11,787 nucleotides of DNA from Actinomycetes bacterium (GTDB lineage: Bacteria > Actinomycetota > Acidimicrobiia > Spongiisociales > UBA5794). Under the pieces are notes generated by a model. That model was not told where the DNA came from. It worked only from the letters and a program-made list of their open reading frames with translations, and made no database searches. Below, in pieces: positions 1-5,040 of the stretch. The DNA lies in assembly GCA_024275815.1 (NCBI GenBank), contig JAJRYI010000396.1, positions 1 to 11,787 on the forward strand, given 5' to 3'. The number at the start of each line of letters is the position of its first letter. The stretch's first letter is position 1. The translations under genes were made by a program, and so were the position numbers.

Positions 1-170
1 AGGCTCTTGCGGACCGGGTGCGCATGCAGGTCGGATCCGTCGACGTCGCCGCAGTGCTCGCCGTCCGTTCGCTCCCGGTCGACAAGCGGCACAACTCCAA
101 GATCGACCGGACGCGTGTCGCTGCCTGGGCCGAACGCGTGCTCGCCGGTGGCCGGATGGGAAACCCATGA
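1..170 (+). CDS. oleC: OleC-type AMP-ligase / beta-lactone synthetase, C-terminal fragment
   Basis: The gene runs in from the left edge; only the last 55 codons (reading from base 3) and the TGA at 168-170 are visible. The peptide contains LPVDKRHNSKIDRTRVAAWA, which resembles the extreme C-terminus of OleC proteins as I remember them (a PVD-RHN-KI-R pattern followed by an AWA helix). OleC is an acyl-CoA-ligase-fold enzyme that uses ATP to close a beta-hydroxy acid into a beta-lactone during head-to-head olefin biosynthesis. The assignment leans on the next gene, which matches OleD over its whole length and starts inside this stop codon (ATGA overlap at 167-170). In some actinobacteria OleB and OleC are fused, and whether that holds here cannot be seen. 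The alternative is another member of the AMP-dependent synthetase superfamily. Confidence 0.72.
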   Translation, partial: ALADRVRMQVGSVDVAAVLAVRSLPVDKRHNSKIDRTRVAAWAERVLAGGRMGNP

Positions 171-1141
171 GGGTTCTCGTGACGGGTGCCACCAGCCTGC
201 TCGGGCGCACGGTCACCGGGCAACTGCTCGCCAGGGGTGATGACGTAACGGTGTTCCAACGCCATTCAAGTGACATCGACACACGTGAGGTCCTTGGAGA
301 CATCTCCGACGCCGACGCCGTTGCGCGTGCAGCGGAAGGAGTCGAGGCCGTCGTGCACCTCGCAGCACGGGTCGGTGTGGTCGGTATCTGGAGAGAGTTC
401 GAGAGAACGAACGTCATGGGCACGACGAACGTCGTGGCTGCTGCGCGCGGGGCGGGTGCATCACGATTCGTGCACGTGTCGTCCCCAGCAGTCGCCCATG
501 CAGGAGAGTCGCTCGTTGGATCGGGTGCCGGCGCGGCGAACCCCAACAGTGCCCGTGGACCCTACGCGCGCAGTAAGGCGTTCGCCGAGCATGCAGCTCT
601 CGCTGGGAACTCGTCCGACATGTCGGTCGTGGCGGTACGGCCACACCTCGTATGGGGACCGGGTGATACGCAACTCGTGGGCAGGATCGTCGAGCGTGCA
701 AAACAGGGGAGACTCGCCATCGTCGGCACGGGTGCATCCCTGATCGACAGCACCTATGTCGACAACGCTGCCGATGCCCTCGTCGCAGCACTCGATCATG
801 CCCCCGAGATCGGAGGCAAGGCTCTCGTCGTCTCCAACGGCCAGCCACGACCGGTACGCGAGTTGATCGATCGCATCGTGCGAGCCGCAGGACTGAAACC
901 ACCCAGGATCAGGGTCCCGTACCGCGTGGCACGCGGCGGTGGCCTCGTCCTCGAGAAGGTGTGGGATCGCATCGATCGGACGGAGGACCCTCCGATGACG
1001 AGTTTCCTCGCCGAACAGTTGGGGACCGCTCACTGGTTCGACCAGCGCGAGACCCGCCGGGCACTGCAGTGGTCTCCGGTGATCACCATCGATGAGGGGT
1101 TCACCCGGCTCGAACGCTGGTTCTCACAAGACCGGCGCTGA
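167..1141 (+). CDS. oleD: OleD-type NAD(P)H-dependent 2-alkyl-3-oxoalkanoate reductase (extended SDR)
   Basis: This 324-residue protein has an extended short-chain dehydrogenase fold. The N-terminal nucleotide motif is TGATSLLG (residues 6-13). The catalytic pair is in YARSK (Y133, K137), with a candidate catalytic Ser at S105 or S106, and WGPGD lies at 163-167. The C-terminal part PPMTSFLAEQLGTAHWF (275-291) followed by an RR-containing helix resembles OleD closely and separates it from general 3-beta-HSD-like or UDP-sugar epimerases. OleD reduces the beta-keto acid made by OleA to a beta-hydroxy acid, which OleC then converts to a beta-lactone. Arg32 in the segment VFQR fits a preference for NADPH. 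The start is fixed by the ATGA overlap with oleC, which implies coupled translation. Oddity: the middle glycine of the usual TGxxGxxG motif is Ser10. No membrane segment is apparent. Confidence 0.86.
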   Translation: MRVLVTGATSLLGRTVTGQLLARGDDVTVFQRHSSDIDTREVLGDISDADAVARAAEGVEAVVHLAARVGVVGIWREFERTNVMGTTNVVAAARGAGASRFVHVSSPAVAHAGESLVGSGAGAANPNSARGPYARSKAFAEHAALAGNSSDMSVVAVRPHLVWGPGDTQLVGRIVERAKQGRLAIVGTGASLIDSTYVDNAADALVAALDHAPEIGGKALVVSNGQPRPVRELIDRIVRAAGLKPPRIRVPYRVARGGGLVLEKVWDRIDRTEDPPMTSFLAEQLGTAHWFDQRETRRALQWSPVITIDEGFTRLERWFSQDRR

Positions 1142-1258
1142 CCGCTACAACTTGGGGAGATCGACGAGGCCGGGGTCGGGCGCGAATCACGCCCCCTGCA
1201 AGGAGTCCGGTGCTCGGGTGCGCCATCCTCGTCGCGTGATCGAGACGCGTGCGGTCCA

Positions 1259-1282
1259 ACCTGGGGCGAGGCCCCGAAAGGT
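1259..1282 (+). other. Stable GC hairpin downstream of oleD, possible factor-dependent 3' end
   Basis: The stem is GGGGC (1263-1267) and GCCCC (1271-1275) around a GAG loop. It extends outward by ACCT/AGGT after a 3-nt bulge (GAA, 1276-1278). It lies 118 bp after the oleD stop. No T tract follows, so it may be an RNA 3'-end protector or pause site rather than an intrinsic terminator. Confidence 0.3.
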
Positions 1283-1410
1283 GGTCGAGGGTCTCACTGA
1301 ATCTTCATGCGGACACGATGCTGTAAGGCCGTGGGCGAGATAGCGTTGCTCCAAGCAACCGAGAGCGCAGGCAGCCCCGACCATGCCGCGTTCCCGACAT
1401 CTCGACATCC

Positions 1411-1416
1411 AGGGAG
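1411..1416 (+). promoter_or_regulatory. Ribosome binding site deciding the start at 1424
   Basis: AGGGAG ends 7 nt before the ATG at 1424. It selects this start over the in-frame upstream ATG at 1307, which would add 39 residues of low-complexity, non-family sequence. Confidence 0.7.
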
Positions 1417-1423
1417 CCAAGAC

Positions 1424-1675
1424 ATGAGCGCGCTAGAGATCACCGAAGAGACCAAGGTTTCTGAGATTCTCGATGAGTACGGCGACATCGCCGATGTGAT
1501 GGAGGCTCTCGGCATGAAACGTGTTGGCGGATTGTCGTTTCGCAGGGTGATCACGAAGGCTATCACCGTCAAGCGTGCAGCCAAGATCCACGGCGTTTCG
1601 ACCGAGGACCTCATCGATAAGCTCCACGTCGCGGTTGCCCAGATCGAGTCGGCTAGGCCAGTCACGGAGATCTGA
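1424..1675 (+). CDS. Small DUF1858-like protein lacking cysteines
   Basis: This is an 83-residue soluble protein with no signal peptide or membrane segment. Residues 5-70 follow the layout of small DUF1858-type (ScdA-N-like) helical domains. ITEETKVSEILDEYGDIADV resembles the usual opening with a V-E-L-Y-P-A pattern, then comes EALGMKRVGG, and then AAKIHGVSTEDLIDKL, the usual closing helix. Family members often carry a Cys pair where this one has VGGLSF (34-39), and this protein has no Cys at all, so metal or thiol chemistry at that site is unlikely. Its function is unknown. Its gene sits 100 bp upstream of rimO in the same direction but probably has its own transcript, because rimO has a promoter in the gap. 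The family call is from pattern memory only. Confidence 0.68.
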   Translation: MSALEITEETKVSEILDEYGDIADVMEALGMKRVGGLSFRRVITKAITVKRAAKIHGVSTEDLIDKLHVAVAQIESARPVTEI

Positions 1676-1728
1676 GCAACGGACGCCGCGCATACGTGAG
1701 GAGCGTGATGCGCTCGATCAAGGGTCCG

Positions 1729-1740
1729 CCCCGATCGGGG
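1729..1740. repeat. Perfect 12-bp palindrome upstream of the rimO promoter
   Basis: CCCCGATCGGGG is a perfect palindrome. Its right edge is 22 bp before the proposed rimO -10 hexamer. It could be an operator overlapping the -35 zone or a small 4-bp-stem hairpin at the 3' end of the DUF1858-like transcript. No T run follows it. Confidence 0.4.
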
Positions 1741-1762
1741 GCCGGGCTGTCGACGGGGTGGA

Positions 1763-1768
1763 TACACT
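1763..1768 (+). promoter_or_regulatory. -10 element of a likely leaderless rimO promoter
   Basis: TACACT (TANNNT) ends exactly 7 nt before the ATG at 1776, so transcription would start at or next to the A of the start codon. There is no Shine-Dalgarno sequence at normal distance; the closest G-rich run (1755-1761) is about 14 nt upstream. This arrangement is common in actinobacteria. No good -35 hexamer is seen. Confidence 0.6.
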
Positions 1769-1775
1769 CGCTTCC

Positions 1776-3092
1776 ATGACTGCCCCTTCCGTTTGGCTGA
1801 CCACGCTTGGTTGCTCCAAGAACCAGGTCGACTCCGACAAGATCTCCTCGGTCCTCGGCGACTCGGGATACGTCGATGCCGATGACCCCGAGACCGCCGA
1901 CGTCGTGATGGTCAACACCTGTGGGTTCATCGATGCAGCGCGCAGGGAGTCGATCGAGACGATTCTCGAACTCGCCGACACGAAGCGTGACGATGCGAAG
2001 CTCGTGGTGATGGGGTGCATGGCTCAACGGTACGAGCAGGAACTCATCGAAGCACTCCCGGAAGCGGACGCGGTGATCGGTCTGTCACGATACGGGGAAC
2101 TCATCGATGAGATCGACACGATGACCGGGTGGCACCCGATCCATATCGGAGGCGTGAAACGGTCACACATGGACATCCTCGAGGTCGTACGACGACCAAC
2201 CCCCACAACACCGTACGCCTACGTGAAGGTCGCCGAAGGATGCAACAAGACGTGTGCGTTCTGTGCCATCCCGCTGATCCGGGGCAAGCAACGCTCGAGG
2301 GCCGGGGACGGCATCGTCACAGAGATCGAAGGTCTCGTTTCAGGGGGAGTCCAGGAGATCGTCCTCGTTGCCCAGGATCTCGCAGCCTACGGGAGGGACA
2401 ACGACGCAGGTTCCATCGAAGATCTCGTGGAGCGAGCGGCGTCTGTCGATGGGCTCGCCCGTTTACGTCTCTACTACCTGTACCCGAGGGAGATCCGTCA
2501 GGGGCTCATCGATCTGATGGCGAGTCACAGGACGATCGCCAACTACTTCGATCTGTCACTCCAACACTCCTCATCGAAGCTGCTCCGTGCAATGCGGCGA
2601 CCCGGCAGCGGCGACGGGCACCGTGAACTCGTCGACTGTATCCGGGCTGCCGCCCCCGACGCGGCGACGAGATCGAGCTTCATCGTCGGCTTCCCCGGGG
2701 AAACAGATGACGACGTCGAAGATCTCGCAGACTTCCTCCGCGACGTTCAACTCGACTGGGCAGGGTTCTTCCCCTTCTCCCGTGAGGAAGGCACGACAGC
2801 GGCAGCGATGCAGGACCAGGTTCCCGGCGAGGCGATCAGCGAGCGGCTCCGGTACATCCAGAACATCCAGGACGAGATCACCATGGCGAAGAACGCAGCG
2901 GTGGTCGGAGCCACGGTGCGGGTCCTCGTCGACCAGGTCGAAGACGGCCAGGCGGTCGGTCGGTCACACCGTGAGGCTCCCGAGATCGATGGCATGATCC
3001 TTCTCGATGCCGGGTCACCGGGGGAGTGGGTCAATGCGACCATCACCGGTGCCTATGGGACAGACACGACCGCGACGGTGGTCGAACTGTGA
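1776..3092 (+). CDS. rimO: Ribosomal protein uS12 methylthiotransferase RimO (radical SAM)
   Basis: RimO uses two 4Fe-4S clusters and S-adenosylmethionine to methylthiolate a conserved Asp of ribosomal protein S12. This 438-residue protein has the full domain order. The N-terminal UPF0004 domain carries the three auxiliary-cluster cysteines C13 (LGCSKNQVDSD), C49 (NTCGFI) and C81 (GCMAQRY). The radical SAM motif CNKTCAFC gives C156, C160 and C163. The core strand SSFIVGFPGET lies at 300-310. A C-terminal TRAM domain has GRSHREAPEIDG at 395-406, a RimO-type rather than MiaB-type signature. The ATG at 1776 is chosen because the family starts there and a TANNNT element sits 7 nt before it; the reading frame stays open upstream to 1575 but that part is not family-like. 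The stop overlaps the GTG of cinA. Confidence 0.96.
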   Translation: MTAPSVWLTTLGCSKNQVDSDKISSVLGDSGYVDADDPETADVVMVNTCGFIDAARRESIETILELADTKRDDAKLVVMGCMAQRYEQELIEALPEADAVIGLSRYGELIDEIDTMTGWHPIHIGGVKRSHMDILEVVRRPTPTTPYAYVKVAEGCNKTCAFCAIPLIRGKQRSRAGDGIVTEIEGLVSGGVQEIVLVAQDLAAYGRDNDAGSIEDLVERAASVDGLARLRLYYLYPREIRQGLIDLMASHRTIANYFDLSLQHSSSKLLRAMRRPGSGDGHRELVDCIRAAAPDAATRSSFIVGFPGETDDDVEDLADFLRDVQLDWAGFFPFSREEGTTAAAMQDQVPGEAISERLRYIQNIQDEITMAKNAAVVGATVRVLVDQVEDGQAVGRSHREAPEIDGMILLDAGSPGEWVNATITGAYGTDTTATVVEL

Positions 3093-4327
3093 ACGTCGAG
3101 ACCCTTGCTGTCGGGACCGAACTCCTTCTCGGTCAGATCGTCAACACCAACGCTGCCGCCATAGCCGTCCGCCTCGCCGACTCGGGGATGACCCACGTCC
3201 GCCAGACCGTCGTTGGCGACAACGCAACCCGGATGCAAGATGCGATACGCGAAGCGGTTGGTCGTTGTGATGCACTCGTGATCACCGGTGGTATCGGGCC
3301 GACACAAGATGACATCACGAGGGAAGCGGTGGCAGCCGTTGCGGGTGTGCCCCTCTTCTTCGATGAAGCGTACGCACGAGACATGCGCGTCCTGTGGGAG
3401 CGAAGGGGCAGGGAGTTTCCCGAGTCCAACCTGCGTCAGGCGTATCGGCCGGAGGGTGCCGTTGCGATCCCCAACCCGAAGGGGAGCGCGCCGGGGTTCC
3501 GGATCGAGGTCGACGGGTGTTGGATCTTGGCTCTCCCCGGCGTTCCCGCCGAGATGCTCGCCATGCTCGACGACGACGTCATGCCGTTCTTGGTGAGTAT
3601 GACCGGGGACGATGCCTCGATCGTCGTCAGCCGGGTGATCAAGAGTTGGGGGATGTCCGAGGCCGCGGTCGGGGAGCTCCTCAGTGATCTGTTCGAGGGG
3701 TCGGAGAACCCGACGGTCGCGTTCCTGGCATCCGCTGGGGTGATCAAAGTGCGTCTCACGGCTCGGGCATCCACGCAAGAAGCTGCTCACTCCCTGATAG
3801 CACCACTTGAAACCGAGGTTCGACGTCGACTGGGTGACCACATCTTCGGTGTCGACGATGACACGATCGAAGGGATCATCCATGCGCTCCTCCTCGAACG
3901 ACGCTGGACGATCGCGACAGCGGAGTCGGCAACGGTAGGTATGGTTGCTTCTCGACTCACCAGCGTTGCGGGATCCAGCGCCACGTTCCGGGGGTCCATC
4001 GGTGCCTATGCATCGGACATCAAGACGTCACTGCTCTACGTTCCCGAAGACCTGATGCGGACCAAAGGCATCGTCTCTCAAGACACTGCGCTCGCGATGG
4101 CCCGCGGTGTGCGTCGCCGCCTCGGTGCCGACGTAGGCGTGGCAGTGACCGGGTCTGCAGGTCCGGAACCGCTCGAGGTGGAAGCCGGGACGATGTGTGT
4201 CGCCGTCGTGACACCCGACGGGGAACGCGCGAGGACCTTCACGATGCCGGGAGACCGAGAACGGGTCCGCACGTACACCGCAACCGCGGCGCTGCATCAG
4301 ACACGATTGGCCCTGATGGGATCATGA
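3089..4327 (+). CDS. cinA: CinA-like protein: MoaB/MogA-type N-domain plus PncC (NMN amidohydrolase) C-domain
   Basis: This 412-residue protein has the normal two-domain CinA length. The N-terminal COG1058 domain (about 1-170) shows VGTELLLGQIVNTN (8-21), ITGGIGPTQDD (65-75), NPKGSAPGF (129-137) and LPGVPAEM (149-156). Family members hydrolyse ADP-ribose or related pyrophosphates. The C-terminal PncC domain (about 260-412) deamidates NMN to NaMN in NAD salvage; it has AES at 278-280 (S280 as nucleophile), AYASDIK (Y307, K312) and VTGSAGP (353-359). Oddity: the usual AESCTGG is AESATVG and the glycine-rich loop after GSAGP is altered, so amidase activity may be weakened. The start is GTG, inside the rimO stop (GTGA, 3089-3092), and the gene end overlaps thpR. 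In many actinobacteria cinA lies near recA, as here. Confidence 0.94.
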   Translation: MNVETLAVGTELLLGQIVNTNAAAIAVRLADSGMTHVRQTVVGDNATRMQDAIREAVGRCDALVITGGIGPTQDDITREAVAAVAGVPLFFDEAYARDMRVLWERRGREFPESNLRQAYRPEGAVAIPNPKGSAPGFRIEVDGCWILALPGVPAEMLAMLDDDVMPFLVSMTGDDASIVVSRVIKSWGMSEAAVGELLSDLFEGSENPTVAFLASAGVIKVRLTARASTQEAAHSLIAPLETEVRRRLGDHIFGVDDDTIEGIIHALLLERRWTIATAESATVGMVASRLTSVAGSSATFRGSIGAYASDIKTSLLYVPEDLMRTKGIVSQDTALAMARGVRRRLGADVGVAVTGSAGPEPLEVEAGTMCVAVVTPDGERARTFTMPGDRERVRTYTATAALHQTRLALMGS

Positions 4328-4887
4328 GCGGTCACGCGTTCCTCGCCGTCGACCTCACGACACAGGAACGCCACGCGCTCTCCGCCGCACTCCAGGATGC
4401 AAGCCCGGGGTCACCGGTTCCAGGGAAGCGGCAGCCGCCGGAGAACTGGCATCTGACGTTGCGGTTCCTCGGCGAGACGTCGGTCACCACCGGAGAGGTA
4501 CTGCTTCGAGAGATCGAGGAAGCGGTCGACCTCGCCCCGGGACGGGTCAAGGGAGTCGGGCTCGGAGTCTTCCCCAGGCCTGCACGGGCCTCTGTGCTGT
4601 ACGTTCGCATCGATGATCCGACGGAGCTACTCACCCGTCTCGCGGCCCGCTGCGAGGCAGCTGCAAGGGACGTTGGATTCACGCCCGAAGAGCGTCCGTT
4701 CGTACCGCATCTGACGCTCTCGCGACTCCGGCCCGCACAGGATCTGCGAGGTCTTCTCGACACCTTCGGCGACTTCGACGTCGCGATCGCGGTGACGGGT
4801 GTGACGCTGTTCCGTACCCGTCGATCCCGGTCACGGCTCTGGTATGAGGCGATCGATACGGTCGATCTCGTAGGGGTCGGTTCGTGA
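4324..4887 (+). CDS. thpR: RNA 2',3'-cyclic phosphodiesterase (LigT/ThpR, 2H family)
   Basis: This 187-residue protein has the usual size of the family. Two HxTx motifs of the 2H phosphoesterase superfamily are present: HLTL at 43-46 (in NWHLTLRFLG) and HLTL at 129-132 (in FVPHLTLSRLR). The start of the protein, AFLAVDL, is a typical first strand. Such enzymes open RNA 2',3'-cyclic phosphates to 2'-phosphates and show weak 2'-5' ligase activity in vitro. The ATG overlaps the cinA stop (ATGA, 4324-4327), so it is the third gene of a coupled rimO-cinA-thpR operon. A 153-bp gap follows, which marks the operon end. Biological role in the cell is not clear for most members. Confidence 0.93.
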   Translation: MSGHAFLAVDLTTQERHALSAALQDASPGSPVPGKRQPPENWHLTLRFLGETSVTTGEVLLREIEEAVDLAPGRVKGVGLGVFPRPARASVLYVRIDDPTELLTRLAARCEAAARDVGFTPEERPFVPHLTLSRLRPAQDLRGLLDTFGDFDVAIAVTGVTLFRTRRSRSRLWYEAIDTVDLVGVGS

Positions 4888-4925
4888 TCTCCTGGTGGTG
4901 AAATCGCTCGCCGCTGGGGGGACGG

Positions 4926-4945
4926 CGGTACCGTGGGTTCGGTAC
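4926..4945 (+). promoter_or_regulatory. Direct repeat CGGTAC x2 with a possible -10 (TACCGT)
   Basis: CGGTAC occurs at 4926-4931 and again at 4940-4945, with a 14-bp period. TACCGT at 4929-4934 fits TANNNT. A transcript starting about 7 nt after it would carry the whole 4947-5006 inverted repeat near its 5' end. No -35 is evident. Confidence 0.3.
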
Positions 4946-4946
4946 A

Positions 4947-5006
4947 GCGATCCACCCCGAGTCACGTGCCCCCTACCATGTGCACACCGTGCTCCGGGTG
5001 GAGCGC
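4947..5006. repeat. Long imperfect inverted repeat upstream of the dikinase-like gene
   Basis: Left arm GCGATCCACCCCGAG (4947-4961) and right arm CTCCGGGTGGAGCGC (4992-5006) pair at 13 of 15 positions. After a one-base bulge (T4962) the stem goes on with CACG (4963-4966) and CGTG (4988-4991), leaving a loop of 21 nt. It ends 22 nt before the Shine-Dalgarno sequence of the next gene. It could act as a leader hairpin in RNA, or as a DNA dyad around the TACCAT hexamer at 4974-4979. Confidence 0.5.
4974..4979 (+). promoter_or_regulatory. Candidate -10 hexamer for the dikinase/GAPDH-like operon
   Basis: TACCAT matches TANNNT, 61 bp before the ATG at 5041, and lies in the loop of the inverted repeat at 4947-5006. 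No convincing -35 is present 16-18 bp upstream. If it is used, the RNA would start inside the dyad and the hairpin could not form in that RNA. Confidence 0.35.
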
Positions 5007-5028
5007 TGGTGCGATCGGGCCATTCGCC

Positions 5029-5035
5029 GGGAGGG
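5029..5035 (+). promoter_or_regulatory. Strong ribosome binding site for the start at 5041
   Basis: GGGAGGG ends 5 nt before the ATG. It decides against the in-frame GTG at 4933, which would add 36 residues and would begin upstream of the inverted repeat. Confidence 0.75.
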
Positions 5036-5040
5036 ACGTG

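Larger units (their letters stand above)
1142..1423 (+). other. 282-bp intergenic stretch with several possible RNA hairpins
   Basis: No convincing gene is seen here. Three sets of inverted repeats lie in order. First, 8-bp arms CGACGAGG (1162-1169) and CCTCGTCG (1227-1234) would enclose a smaller hairpin GGGCG/CGCCC (1178-1182 with 1190-1194) and a weak CCG/CGG hairpin (1207-1217). Second, ACCT-GGGGC-GAG-GCCCC-AGGT folds at 1259-1282 with a 3-nt bulge. Third, GTTGCT-CCA-AGCAAC lies at 1345-1359. None is followed by a T run, so a classic intrinsic terminator is not supported. TAGCGT (1341-1346) fits TANNNT, but no good -35 is seen at the usual distance. I do not recognise a known riboswitch. 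The region must hold the end of the ole transcript and the promoter of the next gene. Confidence 0.45.

Noticed and set aside
461..1033. Antisense open frame opposite oleD (also 414-902)
   Set aside because: The translation is Arg/His-rich and unlike any family; it is a typical mirror frame in GC-rich coding DNA.
1178..1194. 5-bp stem with 7-nt loop resembling a tRNA T-arm
   Set aside because: The loop is CGAATCA rather than TTCRANY, and no acceptor or anticodon arm can be built around it.
1307..1423. Longer start for the DUF1858-like gene
   Set aside because: The ATG at 1424 has an AGGGAG ribosome site at good distance, and the extra 39 residues look non-coding.
1747..1768. PafBC-type motif upstream of rimO (CTGTCGACG then TACACT)
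   Set aside because: The spacer is 7 instead of 8 and rimO is not a known damage-response gene; chance similarity is likely.
1575..1775. 67-codon in-frame extension upstream of rimO
   Set aside because: It overlaps the DUF1858-like gene in another frame, has Ser/Arg-rich sequence that is not RimO-like, and the family N-terminus fits the ATG at 1776.
4933..5040. GTG start adding 36 residues to the dikinase-like protein
   Set aside because: The added residues cross the inverted repeat, and a GGGAGGG ribosome site serves the ATG at 5041.
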